A stretch of DNA of 64,000 bases from UBA7430 sp002478765 (GCA_943789355.1 CALSTU010000001.1:62001-126000), one strand, 5' to 3'. Counted from the first letter of the stretch, positions 18,071 through 28,044 are shown. Translations and numbers: made by a program. The notes: generated from the letters alone by a model not told the origin.

Positions 18071-19495
18071 TTGAAAACGTTAAACAGACTTGTTCTAAAG
18101 GCTTTTTTTACGCCGTTTATGGGAACCTTTTTGACCATGATTCTCATTCTTCTCATGCAAAACGTGTGGAAGTACATTGACGATTTGATTGGAAAAGGTT
18201 TGGAATGGACCGTTATCTTAGAAATTGCTTTTTACATCATCCCTACGCTGGTACCCTTGGCGCTTCCACTTGCCATATTGCTTTCTTCGCTGATGGCTTT
18301 TGGCAAACTCGGAGAAACCTACGAATTAACGGCTCTAAAATCTGCCGGAATTTCCCTCTATAAAATCATGCAGCCTTTGTTTGTGACCATATGCATCATT
18401 GCTGTTGCCGCTTTTTTCTTTTCCAATCACGTCATCCCCTATTCCAACATGAAGTTTAAAACACTTCTTTACGACATCATGAATAAGAAATTGGCTTTAA
18501 ACATTCGTGAAGGGGTTTTTTTTAATGACATTGAAGGGTACAGCATTAAAGTAAATAAAAAAGAAGCTGACGGTAGACTTCTAGAAGATGTTCTTATTTA
18601 TGACCACAGTCAAAGAATGGGGAATACGAAAGTGATTAAAGCAGCTCGGGGAAGCATGTACACCTCAGAAAACAACCGATACTTATATTTAGAATTGTTT
18701 GACGGATACAGTTACGAGGAAATGAGCATTAAAGACTCTAAAAAAAGAGTTGATCTCCCTTTTTCACGTGCCAGCTTCAAGCAAGAAAAGATTCGGTTTG
18801 ACATGGCTTCCTTTCAATTGGAACGCTCAGATAAAGAGCGCTATTCGAATGTTGCTCAATTTATGAACATCAATCAATTGCAAGAAAACGAAGACTCTCT
18901 GTCTCGAGCCATTGAAATTAAGCTGACTGAGTTTGGGGAAAAATTGCATTCATATTACGCTTTTGGCGATATGGATTCCTCACAAAATACCTTTGCGAAA
19001 ATCGCACCTTTTTCTCGAGCGGACTTGAGTAAAAGCAATCGAAAGCGACTTACAAAAGCAGCATCAAGCCTTGTAAGAACGAGCAAATCATACATTTACA
19101 ATACCAAGAGGAATTTAAAATTCAAGAAGAAGAAACAGACCAAAGCAAAAATTGAATGGCATCGTAAATTCACCTTGTCTTTTGCCTGTATTGTTCTCTT
19201 CCTGATTGGTGCACCCTTAGGAGCCATCATTCGAAAAGGCGGCATGGGAATGCCCGTACTGATTTCCATTCTTTTTTTCTTGGTCTACCACATCTCTTCC
19301 ATTACCGGAGAAAAAAGTGCTTACCAATACGTGATCACAGCTGCAGAAGGCATGTGGGTTTCCTCATTAATTCTCACACCACTGGGGCTGTTTTTCACTT
19401 ACAAGGCGGCAAGGGACTCCACCTTATTTGAATGGAGCATTCACCGAGGCATCCTCAGTAGATTACAGAAATTATGGAGTCGAAAAAAGTTCTAA
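18071..19495 (+). CDS. LptF/LptG-family permease (YjgP/YjgQ)
   Basis: Inner-membrane permease of the lipopolysaccharide export ABC system. These proteins pair with LptB and help extract LPS for the Lpt bridge. Membrane segments are predicted around the FFTPFMGTFLTMILILLM start, a second after IIPTLVPLALPLAILLSSLM, a third near TICIIAVAAFFF, and a C-terminal group (FACIVLFLIGAPLGAIIRKG, then VLISILFFLVYHI). A periplasmic beta-rich domain lies between. No ATG fits the start. TTG at 18071 is preferred over TTG at 18041, giving 474 residues. The last 22 bases overlap the next gene, a glycosyltransferase, which suggests a shared envelope-sugar operon. F versus G type cannot be decided. Confidence 0.88.
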   Translation: MKTLNRLVLKAFFTPFMGTFLTMILILLMQNVWKYIDDLIGKGLEWTVILEIAFYIIPTLVPLALPLAILLSSLMAFGKLGETYELTALKSAGISLYKIMQPLFVTICIIAVAAFFFSNHVIPYSNMKFKTLLYDIMNKKLALNIREGVFFNDIEGYSIKVNKKEADGRLLEDVLIYDHSQRMGNTKVIKAARGSMYTSENNRYLYLELFDGYSYEEMSIKDSKKRVDLPFSRASFKQEKIRFDMASFQLERSDKERYSNVAQFMNINQLQENEDSLSRAIEIKLTEFGEKLHSYYAFGDMDSSQNTFAKIAPFSRADLSKSNRKRLTKAASSLVRTSKSYIYNTKRNLKFKKKKQTKAKIEWHRKFTLSFACIVLFLIGAPLGAIIRKGGMGMPVLISILFFLVYHISSITGEKSAYQYVITAAEGMWVSSLILTPLGLFFTYKAARDSTLFEWSIHRGILSRLQKLWSRKKF

Positions 19496-20652
19496 TCCTA
19501 TCCCACAAACCTCCTTACCCCAAAAGTGACGGTGGATGTGTTGCCATAGCTCAAGTCTTGGAATCACTCGAAGAGTTGGGGCACGAGCTGACCTTACTTA
19601 CAATGGAGACGCACAAGCACCCTTCCGATTCCATAAATTATCCGAAGAGCCTTAAATGCACCTCTGTATTCGTGGATACACGAATTGGTTTTTTTCGTGC
19701 ATTCAAAAACCTGTTTGAGAAACAATCTTACATCCTATCTAGGTTTAAACAATCAAACTATGCCGATGTATTGAAGAATCTACTGCAAACGAACACCTTT
19801 GATTGCATCATATTTGAAAGTTTATTCACAAGTCCGTATCTTAAAACCGTTTTAAAATACAGCAAGACAAACTTACTTTATCGATCCCATAATATTGAGC
19901 ATCAGATCTGGGAAAACAAAAGTCGTTTCAGCAGCAACCCCGTCAAAAAAAAATACCTGAGGTGGCAAGCCCAAAGACTGCGAAGCGCAGAAATTAATTT
20001 CTGGACCTCTGTACCTAACATCGCTTCTATTTCTTCCCAAGACGCCATAGAAATGACCAAATTCACCAAGTCGAATGTAAAAACAATGCCCTTGTATGCG
20101 GATGAAAAATTACTCCGAATGAACGTGCATGTCAATCATGTTGATTTTTTCCATCTGGGGGCTATGGACTGGATGCCGAATCAACAAGCCATCTCATGGT
20201 TGTTGAATGCGGTATGGCCTGCTGTTAAAGAAAAAGAACCTCAGGCAGAATTGCATCTTGCAGGACGTGGGATGTCACGTCAAATGGCAAGTCAAAAACA
20301 AAATGGGCTACACGTTTACGGAAAAGTATCAGATGCACTTCAATTCATGTCAAAACACCAAGTTATGCTGGTTCCGTTGTTTGTAGGATCAGGTATGCGG
20401 GTGAAAATCATTGAAGGTATGGCGATGGCTAAATGTATCATCACCACAAACACAGGCATGCAAGGCATTTCTTGTGTTCACATGGAGAACATCCTGATAG
20501 CCAATACCAAAGAAGAATTTATAAACACGATGCTTTTTTGCCTTAACAACCCCAATGAGGTAATGCGTATTGGACAGAATGCCAAACGTTTTGTTACAGA
20601 GAACTTCACACAAGAGCATGTCAAACAGCAACTAAGCACATTTTTAGCATGA
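19474..20652 (+). CDS. Glycosyltransferase (GT4-like, GT-B fold)
   Basis: A 392-residue glycosyltransferase of GT-B type. The N-terminal Rossmann half has VLILSHKPPYPKSDGGCVA, the substrate-side glycine loop. The C-terminal half has the Glycos_transf_1 pattern: HLGAMDWMPNQQ, AELHLAGRG, HVYGKVSDALQFM, and LVPLFVGSGMRVKIIEGMAM, with the E-x7-E-like nucleotide-sugar site. No membrane segment is seen. It overlaps the permease gene by 22 bases and the next glycosyltransferase by 4 (ATGA). The pair probably adds sugars to LPS or another surface glycan; the acceptor is unknown. Confidence 0.88.
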   Translation: MESKKVLILSHKPPYPKSDGGCVAIAQVLESLEELGHELTLLTMETHKHPSDSINYPKSLKCTSVFVDTRIGFFRAFKNLFEKQSYILSRFKQSNYADVLKNLLQTNTFDCIIFESLFTSPYLKTVLKYSKTNLLYRSHNIEHQIWENKSRFSSNPVKKKYLRWQAQRLRSAEINFWTSVPNIASISSQDAIEMTKFTKSNVKTMPLYADEKLLRMNVHVNHVDFFHLGAMDWMPNQQAISWLLNAVWPAVKEKEPQAELHLAGRGMSRQMASQKQNGLHVYGKVSDALQFMSKHQVMLVPLFVGSGMRVKIIEGMAMAKCIITTNTGMQGISCVHMENILIANTKEEFINTMLFCLNNPNEVMRIGQNAKRFVTENFTQEHVKQQLSTFLA

Positions 20653-21812
20653 AGCTGTTTGTCCTCACATCTCGCATACCCTACCCTTTAGAAAAAGGCG
20701 ACAAGCTTCGGATATTTCATCAACTGAAATATCTTTCTAAAAATCACAGCATATATTTATGCGCCCTTCAATTGCCATTTTCTAAGGAACATAAAGAAGC
20801 AAGGGCTGTTCTTAGTGGATTTTGTGAAGAAGTACATTTCATAAAACTATCGCCCTTACAAATAGGTCTTAGCCTTTTTAAATCATTCGGAAATAAACAA
20901 CCTTTTCAAACAGCATTATTTACCGATAAGGCAGCGAAAAAAACAATTGCAAAACTGATAAAAACCATCGAGCCCAATCACATCTACTGTCAACTCACTC
21001 GAGTTGCCGAATATGTGAGGTCTGCGAAACTTCGCAAAACCATTGATTACATGGATGCGTTCTCGAAAGGCATGGAACGACGAAAACAGAAAGCTTCATT
21101 TTTATTTAAATGGCTTTATCAATGGGAGGCGAACAAACAAAAAGCCTATGAAAATCAGGTTTTCGATGCTTTTGATCGTCATACAATCATCACACAAGAA
21201 GATCAAAAACACATTGACCATTCAAAAAGATCGACCATCACCGTCATTCCAAATGGAGTCAATGAAAACTATTTTAAACCTCAAGTGGCTACTCCTAAAT
21301 ATGATTTGGTCTTTGTTGGGCATCTGAGTTATGGACCCAACGTTGATGCAGCCAAGTTCTTGTGTAAAGAAATACTACCCATCATTCAAAAAAATATCCC
21401 TCAAGTAAAAGTATTACTGGCAGGCGCTCACCCCACTAAATCGATTCAAAACTTACAATCGGAATCGATTACCGTTAGTGGATGGTTAAACGACATCCGA
21501 ATTGCGTATTCCAGTTCTAAAATATGCATCGCACCCATGCGAATGGGAACCGGTCTGCAAAATAAATTATTGGAAGCCATGGCCATGCAAATAGCCTGCG
21601 TTACGACCCCTTTAGCCAACAAAGCGCTACAAGCTCCATTAGATGCTATCCACGTAGGTGAAACGGCTCAAGAAATAGCCGGGCGATGTATCGAGCTGCT
21701 GTCCAATAGTGAGGATAGACAATGTAAAGCAAAAAAGGGAAATCAATTTGTCAGAGCAACCTACTCATGGTCTAAAAGTACTGCCCAGCTTGAAGAATTG
21801 TTACTTAAGTAA
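20649..21812 (+). CDS. Glycosyltransferase (GT4-like, related to sugar transferase TIGR03087)
   Basis: A 387-residue GT-B glycosyltransferase. It begins LFVLTSRIPYPLEKGDKLRI. A middle MDAFSKGMERR segment and a C-terminal donor domain follow (VFVGHLSYGPNVDAAKFL, VLLAGAHPTKS, ITVSGWLNDI, IAPMRMGTGLQNKLLEAMAM). The layout resembles the exosortase/PEP-CTERM-associated sugar transferase family, but no exosortase is present, so I only claim similarity. The start ATG overlaps the previous stop (ATGA), implying translational coupling. The two transferases share an architecture and may have arisen by an old duplication. Confidence 0.86.
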   Translation: MKLFVLTSRIPYPLEKGDKLRIFHQLKYLSKNHSIYLCALQLPFSKEHKEARAVLSGFCEEVHFIKLSPLQIGLSLFKSFGNKQPFQTALFTDKAAKKTIAKLIKTIEPNHIYCQLTRVAEYVRSAKLRKTIDYMDAFSKGMERRKQKASFLFKWLYQWEANKQKAYENQVFDAFDRHTIITQEDQKHIDHSKRSTITVIPNGVNENYFKPQVATPKYDLVFVGHLSYGPNVDAAKFLCKEILPIIQKNIPQVKVLLAGAHPTKSIQNLQSESITVSGWLNDIRIAYSSSKICIAPMRMGTGLQNKLLEAMAMQIACVTTPLANKALQAPLDAIHVGETAQEIAGRCIELLSNSEDRQCKAKKGNQFVRATYSWSKSTAQLEELLLK

Positions 21813-21824
21813 TTCATACCTTTG
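21798..21824 (+). promoter_or_regulatory. Promoter of ribBA
   Basis: TTG at 21798-21800, 16 bases, then TACCTTTG at 21817-21824 form a near-canonical Bacteroidota promoter. The box ends 14 bases before the ribBA ATG, so the leader would be very short and no FMN riboswitch fits. The -33 part lies in the end of the glycosyltransferase gene. Confidence 0.65.
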
Positions 21825-21838
21825 TAAAAAATTAAACT

Positions 21839-23047
21839 ATGGTGAATCAGCTTGATTCTATTGAAGATGCATTAGAGGACATCCGTTTAGGGAAAATTGT
21901 AATTGTAGTGGATGATGAAGATCGCGAAAATGAAGGTGACTTTGTTGCTGCTGCTGAGATGGTTACCCCGGAAATGATCAACTTTATGGCAACACATGGA
22001 CGTGGTTTGATCTGCGCTCCTATTCTTGAAAAGCGTGCTGAAGAGCTGAATTTGGATATGATGGTCGGTAAAAATACCGACCCCAATCAAACCCAATTTA
22101 CCGTATCCGTAGATCTTATCGGGCAAGGTTGTACAACTGGGATTTCTGCAAAGGACCGTGCCAAAACCATCCAAGCTTTAATCGATCCAAAAACCAAAGC
22201 TGAAGACTTGGGTCGGCCTGGGCATATTTTCCCCCTGAAGGCCAGAAATGGTGGGGTTCTAAGAAGAACTGGGCATACAGAAGCTACGGTAGACTTGGCT
22301 CGTTTGGCTGGAATGCAACCTGCTGGGGTTATTGTTGAAATCATGAATGAAGACGGAACGATGGCTCGACTTCCTCAATTGATTGAAATCGCTAAAAAAC
22401 ATGATTTAAAACTCATCTCCATTGAAGATCTAGTCGCTTACCGAATGCGTGAAGAGAGCTTGATTGAAAAAATGGAAACCGTAGAACTACCCACCGAAAA
22501 TGGTGACTTCACGCTAACCGCATACAAACAAATCAACTCAGGAAGACATCACATAGCACTTCACAAAGGCACATGGTCTGAAGAAGATCCCGTTTTGGTT
22601 CGTGTTCATTCTTCATGTATAACCGGAGACATCTTTGGGTCTTGTCGATGCGATTGCGGACATCAACTGGATAGAGCCATGCAAATGGTAGAAAAAGAAG
22701 GTCGTGGTGTCATTGTTTACATGAATCAAGAAGGAAGAGGTATCGGATTCATCAATAAACTTAAAGCTTACAAACTCCAAGAACAAGGTCTGGACACGGT
22801 AGAAGCCAATGAGAAACTCGGCTTTAAACCTGACGAAAGAGACTACGGTGTGGGTGCTCAAATATTGCATGACTTAGGCGTGAGCAAATTAAAACTCATG
22901 ACCAACAATCCTAAAAAACGCGCAGGCCTTATTGGATACGGACTTGAAATCGTTGAAAACGTTGCTATTGAGATTGAAACCAATGAGCACAATCAGTTTT
23001 ACATGAAGACTAAAAAAGATAAAATGGGGCACGATTTAAACATGTAG
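21839..23047 (+). CDS. ribBA: RibBA: DHBP synthase / GTP cyclohydrolase II
   Basis: A bifunctional riboflavin enzyme of 402 residues. The N-terminal half is 3,4-dihydroxy-2-butanone-4-phosphate synthase (DDEDRENEGDFV acidic loop, RRTGHTEATVDLARLAG). The C-terminal half is GTP cyclohydrolase II, with zinc cysteines in SSCITGDIFGSCRCDCGHQL and the catalytic-loop region NQEGRGIGFINK. It makes both precursors that condense to lumazine. It stands alone, with no ribE/ribH/ribD nearby, and has its own promoter. Flavin demand in the window includes ETF and thioredoxin reductase. Confidence 0.97.
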   Translation: MVNQLDSIEDALEDIRLGKIVIVVDDEDRENEGDFVAAAEMVTPEMINFMATHGRGLICAPILEKRAEELNLDMMVGKNTDPNQTQFTVSVDLIGQGCTTGISAKDRAKTIQALIDPKTKAEDLGRPGHIFPLKARNGGVLRRTGHTEATVDLARLAGMQPAGVIVEIMNEDGTMARLPQLIEIAKKHDLKLISIEDLVAYRMREESLIEKMETVELPTENGDFTLTAYKQINSGRHHIALHKGTWSEEDPVLVRVHSSCITGDIFGSCRCDCGHQLDRAMQMVEKEGRGVIVYMNQEGRGIGFINKLKAYKLQEQGLDTVEANEKLGFKPDERDYGVGAQILHDLGVSKLKLMTNNPKKRAGLIGYGLEIVENVAIEIETNEHNQFYMKTKKDKMGHDLNM

Positions 23048-23083
23048 TGCATGAGTGCTTCGTAATATTCCATACATTTTTAC

Positions 23084-23111
23084 TTGTTCGCATCAAAAAT
23101 CCCTACTTTTA
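23084..23111 (+). promoter_or_regulatory. Putative promoter of the TonB-dependent receptor gene
   Basis: TTG at 23084-23086, a 17-base spacer, then TACTTTTA at 23104-23111 (one mismatch at the final G), 30 bases before the chosen ATG. It overlaps the in-frame upstream extension, which supports the later start. Confidence 0.45.
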
Positions 23112-23141
23112 CTGATATTCGTAAAAAAAATATCGAGTCCT

Positions 23142-26100
23142 ATGGCTTTAAAGTCAAAACTTCCCCTACTGCTATTGATTGTTTCACAATCCTTGTTCGC
23201 TCAATCTTTTATAGAAGGAGTCGTTTATGAAAAGATCACCAAAGAAACTCTTATTGGAGCAAATGTTGTTATTCCTAGTTCCGGTCAAGGAACCATGACT
23301 GATTTTGATGGGTATTTCCAGATGGAAGTTGAAAGCTTCCCCGTTAGCGTTGAAGTTTCATTCATCGGGTTTGAAAAAAAATCTATGGTGATTGAAAATG
23401 CCGATCCGGTGAACATTTATTTAGGTGAAGACAAGTTATTACTTTCTGAGGTTGTGGTTGTTGACAGTCGACTGACTGAAAAACAAAAGCAATCCCCGAT
23501 CACAGTAGAAACCATGGACGTTATAGCCATAAAAGAAACGCCTACCGCCAGTTTTTACGAAGGTCTTGGCGCTTTGAAAGGAGTTGATGTTACCTCAGCA
23601 AGTTTAGGTTTTAAAATCATCAATACGCGTGGATTTAACTCCACCTCTCCCGTTCGATCCCTACAAATCATTGATGGTGTGGACAACCAATCCCCAGGAT
23701 TAAATTTTTCCTTGGGGAACTTCTTGGGTTCTTCGGAGTTAGATCTTAAGAAAGTAGACATCATTGTAGGTGCCAATTCAGCACTATACGGACCCAATGC
23801 ATTCAATGGAGTCATCAGTATGGAAACTAAAGATCCTTTTCAATTCAAAGGTCTTTCTGCACAATACAAAGGAGGTACTAGAAACCTTCATGAAGTTGCT
23901 GTTCGTTATGCCGATGTCATCAAAAACAAAGAGGGAGAAGATAAGTTGGGCTACAAAATAAACCTCTATAAAATGACGGCTGACGATTGGGTTGCCAACA
24001 ATTACGAACAAACATACGACACCCCATCATCTCCATCGAATTTTGGAGGTTATGATGCCGTAAACATCTATGGTGATGAAGAATACTCAACATGGAACAG
24101 CCTGTCTTCAGCTCCCGGATTAGAAACCTATCACCGAAGGGGATATAACGAAATTGATTTGGTGGATTACAACACCAAAAACCAAAAATTTAATGCGGCT
24201 TTACATTACAAACCTACGATAGAATCTGAAATTATTTACTCTACAAACTACGGCAATGGAACGACCGTGTACCAGGGGGATAACAGATACAGTCTTAAAA
24301 ACTTGAGTTTCTTTCAAAACAGACTGGAATATAGAATCAAAGACAAATTCTTTATTCGTTTGTACGAAACCCATGAAGATGCAGGAGATTCTTACGATGC
24401 GGTAGCCACAGCTGTTGCGCTCCAAAACATGCAAATGGATAAAAAACGATTTGCTGAGGAGTATGCCAATTACTGGATCAAGAGTGTCATGCCACAAATA
24501 CTAGAACTTCCTGGATGGATTGATATTCTTGATGTTCCCTTATATGAAACGGACCCTATTACAGGCGAAGTCGTAATAGGAAATGACGGATTACCCGTTT
24601 ATATTGAAAACGCTTACCAAGGATGGGCTGAAGATATGAGTGCCATCATAGATTCTAACCAAGACCTTTTTGAAGTCTTTCACGACTCAACGCAAGCACA
24701 CATGAATGGAATTGTGGGTAATCTTGGATACGCATTTCTTGAACCCGGAACGCCTGAATTTGAAGAAGCCTTCAAAAAAATCACAAGTGAAACGAGGTAC
24801 GACGAGTACGGAAACTATATAGGCGGTACAAAGTTTTACGACAAATCTCAACTCTATCATGCACAGTCTGAATATAAATTCAACATCGGTGAAAACCGAC
24901 TTACCGTTGGAGCAAATGCCAGAATGTATACGCCCGACTCCAGAGGAAGTATTTTTAACGACGGTTTTGCAACCGCTTACAACAATCGTTATTTGTATGA
25001 TGAAAATGGGGAACCTTTGATGAGCATCGACACATCACTGGTCAATGTCAGCTCAAATCCTTTTCTTCCTGAGTTTGAAACTGTTATTGATTCCGCCCAC
25101 GTTTTTATCGTAGACACAACGGTAACCAAGCTTACCATTACCAATAAAGAATTTGGTGTTTACGCAGGAATTGATCGAGACTTTATGAGCGAAACCTTAA
25201 AACTTTCTGCGACCTTGAGAATGGATAAAAATGAAAATTTCGATTATTTAGTTTCTCCTGCGGTCTCTGTCGTTTATCTTCCTTCAGAAAAAGATGTTCT
25301 TAGAGTTTCTATATCCTCAGCCATAAGAAATCCCACGCTTGCGGATCAGTATTTAAATTACGATGCAGGCCCTGCCATATTGATTGGTAATTTAAACGGC
25401 TTTGGTTACGATCAGTATTTTGTAAACACAGACTCATTGGTGCAATACTTTATTGGTGAAACTAGAAATCCGGATGCACTTCTGGGTGGATTTATGCAAG
25501 TGGACCCCATTGTACCAGAAAAAGTCAGAACCATAGAGTTGGGATATAGAACCACGCTATTTGACAAACTTTACATAGATGCAAGCGCATATTACAGTAT
25601 GTATACGGACTTTATTGGTTACCAAACAGGAGCCTCTTTTGCTTTTGGAGGAACACGTATTGCCACCGAAAATGATGTAAACTCTGGTTGGGCACCTGAA
25701 GTAGGTGACACCATTGATGAGTACATGAACCTAATCATGCCTTCCATTCAAGGATACCGTGTAGCAGCAAATGCAAAGAGTAGAGTTAACACAAAAGGTT
25801 TCACCATAGGATTAAACTATTTCTTAAATCAATACATCACAGTCAACGGAAATTATTCATGGAGTAAATTGATTAAAACAGCTGATGATGATCCTATAAT
25901 TCCTGCATACAATACGCCCGAGCATAAATTTAACGTGGGGATTGCTGGTCGTGGTATTAATTTATTTTCGATATCACCGGATTGGGGTTTTGGCGTCAAC
26001 TACAAGTGGGTAGAAGGTTTTATTTTTGAAGGTTCACCTCAGTTTACAGGACCTGTACCTACCTATTCTCAATTGGATGCACAAGTATCAAAAGAACTAA

Positions 26101-26222
26101 AAACAATCAATGCGTCATTAAAAGTCGGTGCCTCTAACCTACTCGACAACAAAACCTATCAAGTTTACGGAGGGCCTCGAGTTGGGCGAATGTCTTATGC
26201 ATCGATACAATTTGATTTTTAA
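23142..26222 (+). CDS. TonB-dependent outer-membrane receptor
   Basis: A 1026-residue outer-membrane receptor. Signal peptide is about 1-21 (ends SLFAQ). A carboxypeptidase-D-like regulatory domain follows (about 22-105; IGANVVIPSSGQGTMTDFDG), then the plug (VDVTSASLGFKIINTRGFNS, IDGVDNQSPGLNF, IIVGANSALYGPNAFNGVI), and a long beta-barrel ending in the aromatic terminus SIQFDF. It is not of SusC type, and no SusD gene follows. The ATG at 23142 is chosen over an upstream frame opening because a signal peptide begins there. The next gene is a secreted hydrolase-like protein, suggesting joint handling of an unknown substrate. The substrate cannot be inferred. Confidence 0.92.
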   Translation: MALKSKLPLLLLIVSQSLFAQSFIEGVVYEKITKETLIGANVVIPSSGQGTMTDFDGYFQMEVESFPVSVEVSFIGFEKKSMVIENADPVNIYLGEDKLLLSEVVVVDSRLTEKQKQSPITVETMDVIAIKETPTASFYEGLGALKGVDVTSASLGFKIINTRGFNSTSPVRSLQIIDGVDNQSPGLNFSLGNFLGSSELDLKKVDIIVGANSALYGPNAFNGVISMETKDPFQFKGLSAQYKGGTRNLHEVAVRYADVIKNKEGEDKLGYKINLYKMTADDWVANNYEQTYDTPSSPSNFGGYDAVNIYGDEEYSTWNSLSSAPGLETYHRRGYNEIDLVDYNTKNQKFNAALHYKPTIESEIIYSTNYGNGTTVYQGDNRYSLKNLSFFQNRLEYRIKDKFFIRLYETHEDAGDSYDAVATAVALQNMQMDKKRFAEEYANYWIKSVMPQILELPGWIDILDVPLYETDPITGEVVIGNDGLPVYIENAYQGWAEDMSAIIDSNQDLFEVFHDSTQAHMNGIVGNLGYAFLEPGTPEFEEAFKKITSETRYDEYGNYIGGTKFYDKSQLYHAQSEYKFNIGENRLTVGANARMYTPDSRGSIFNDGFATAYNNRYLYDENGEPLMSIDTSLVNVSSNPFLPEFETVIDSAHVFIVDTTVTKLTITNKEFGVYAGIDRDFMSETLKLSATLRMDKNENFDYLVSPAVSVVYLPSEKDVLRVSISSAIRNPTLADQYLNYDAGPAILIGNLNGFGYDQYFVNTDSLVQYFIGETRNPDALLGGFMQVDPIVPEKVRTIELGYRTTLFDKLYIDASAYYSMYTDFIGYQTGASFAFGGTRIATENDVNSGWAPEVGDTIDEYMNLIMPSIQGYRVAANAKSRVNTKGFTIGLNYFLNQYITVNGNYSWSKLIKTADDDPIIPAYNTPEHKFNVGIAGRGINLFSISPDWGFGVNYKWVEGFIFEGSPQFTGPVPTYSQLDAQVSKELKTINASLKVGASNLLDNKTYQVYGGPRVGRMSYASIQFDF

Positions 26223-26373
26223 TTAATCGAATCACTCACACAAATACGTTTATAGAACAATCATTCCAAATCGTTGCACTTACTTCCCTTGTGTAAAATG
26301 ATATTCGTTGAATAATATCCATTGATATTAAAAGAATTTCTTAATTTAGAGAGTTCTAAACTAAAACTACACT

Positions 26374-28044
26374 ATGAAAAAAATTTACTCTCTTATTCTA
26401 AGTACGCTAATGCTCTCTTCAGCTTTTGTTCTGAGTGCACAAGACCGGTACAAGGATGGAATTTTCACAGAAGTTCAAGTAACTTCTAATGTGATCTATG
26501 GTTCTAACATTGGAATCATCACTCAAGCACCAGCACTGGAAGATTTGAAACTAGACATCTATGAGCCTGTTGGCGATGATGTTACAAATCGGCCTGTTGT
26601 ATTATTATTACATACAGGTACGTTTCTCCCTGCTATCGCAAACGGTCAGGCTACGGGAGACAAGTCGGACAAATCGCTTGTTGAACTATGTACACGACTG
26701 GCAAAGAAAGGATACGTAGCCGTTTCGGCAAACTACCGATTGGGCTGGAATCCATTATCTACGGACCCAGAGGTAAGAACGTCAACACTTGCTCAAGCAT
26801 TCTACCGTGCACAACAAGATGCCCGAACAGCAATTCGTTTTTTAAGAAAGTCTGTAGGCGAAGGAAATCCTTACGGAATTGGAAATAAATTTGCGGTAGG
26901 CGGTGAAGGTACAGGTGGTTACCTGGCTTTGGCTCTTGCTGCTCTTGACAAAGATACTGAAGTGTTACTTCCTAAATTTATCGACAGTTCTCAAAATGCC
27001 ATCGACACATACGGACAACCGGTTCCTTACATCATTCAATCGGTTTTAGGTAACCTTGATGCAACAGATTCTGGGTCCATGACGTCTATGGTAGATCATG
27101 ATAATGATACAACAACGGCTGAAATTGCCGTAGGCGTTCCGTTGTGTATTCCTAACCATGTGGGTTACAGCTCAGACATTGATATGGCTTTCAACTTCGG
27201 TGGTGCCATGTTAGATACGGCTTGGATAGAAGCAGGTGAAGTACCTGTTGCTTCTATGCAAAACATTAACGATGAATTTGCACCTTACAATGTGGATGTA
27301 TTGACTGAACCAGTTAACAATGACCCAGTCATTGAAGCGCACGGTTCACTCCCATTAATTCGAAGAGCTACTGCACTAGGAAATAATGACTGTTTCGCTG
27401 GACTATCTACATCGCTTACGGATGCGACTTACGGAAACGGAGATGGTACTGCCAACGCAGCTACTGCTGGCCATGCTGACATGCCCGGTCTATTCCCACT
27501 TGTTACCCCTGCCCCATCTGCTTCGCCTACGGCTTGTGGTATGGAAGAATGGGATGGTGCACCTTGGCAATGGTGGGATAACAACGTTTATGCTGCCACA
27601 GCTGAAGCTTACAATGCGTCTGGAGCTACACCATACCCTGCTGCGACATGGGGATGTGTTGCTACACTTTCAAATCCGGACATGAGTGAGACAAAAGGTT
27701 TGGCCTTTGTAGACATGTTGGAAGAATTCTTCACACCAAGAGTTTACGCGGCTCTGAATGTGGATGGAGAAATTGAACAATCCTCTCTGAATACTTTAGA
27801 ACTTGTAGGTAACAGCATCAGTTTATATCCGAACCCATCGGATAAAGACATGCAGATTTCAGCAAACAGCGAAATCAGCACCTATTCAGTATATGATTTA
27901 ACAGGGAAATTGATCCTCAGTCAGTCAGACATCAATGCAACTTCCGTAATCATTCCTAGAAATGGATTGAAAAACGGTTTGTATTTAGCTCAAATATCTG
28001 ATGTGAATGGAAATACAATCACTCGGAAAATCGTTTTCAAATAA
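26374..28044 (+). CDS. Secreted alpha/beta-hydrolase-like protein with type IX sorting domain
   Basis: A 556-residue protein. It has a signal peptide (MKKIYSLILSTLMLSSAFVLSA) and a carboxylesterase-like alpha/beta-hydrolase region (about 40-330). That region holds RPVVLLLHTG, VAVSANYRLGWNP and YRAQQDARTAIRFLRKSVG. The last ~75 residues form a type IX secretion C-terminal domain (SISLYPNPS, STYSVYDLTGKLI, GLYLAQISDVNG, KIVFK). The nucleophile elbow expected as GxSxG reads G177-E-G179-T-G181, so the usual Ser is Gly. It may be inactive or use another residue. It follows the TonB-dependent receptor by 151 bases and ends at a strong terminator. Cell-surface or secreted location is likely. Confidence 0.85.
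   Translation: MKKIYSLILSTLMLSSAFVLSAQDRYKDGIFTEVQVTSNVIYGSNIGIITQAPALEDLKLDIYEPVGDDVTNRPVVLLLHTGTFLPAIANGQATGDKSDKSLVELCTRLAKKGYVAVSANYRLGWNPLSTDPEVRTSTLAQAFYRAQQDARTAIRFLRKSVGEGNPYGIGNKFAVGGEGTGGYLALALAALDKDTEVLLPKFIDSSQNAIDTYGQPVPYIIQSVLGNLDATDSGSMTSMVDHDNDTTTAEIAVGVPLCIPNHVGYSSDIDMAFNFGGAMLDTAWIEAGEVPVASMQNINDEFAPYNVDVLTEPVNNDPVIEAHGSLPLIRRATALGNNDCFAGLSTSLTDATYGNGDGTANAATAGHADMPGLFPLVTPAPSASPTACGMEEWDGAPWQWWDNNVYAATAEAYNASGATPYPAATWGCVATLSNPDMSETKGLAFVDMLEEFFTPRVYAALNVDGEIEQSSLNTLELVGNSISLYPNPSDKDMQISANSEISTYSVYDLTGKLILSQSDINATSVIIPRNGLKNGLYLAQISDVNGNTITRKIVFK

Noticed and set aside
18041..21812. LPS biosynthesis island gained by transfer
   Set aside because: Base composition looks like the surroundings by eye, and no mobility genes or repeats flank it.
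21781..21838. FMN riboswitch before ribBA
   Set aside because: The promoter box ends 14 bases before the ATG, leaving no room for the aptamer.
23055..23141. 29-codon extension of the TonB-dependent receptor
   Set aside because: A signal peptide starts at 23142 and a promoter-like TTG-N17-TACTTTTA lies in the extension.
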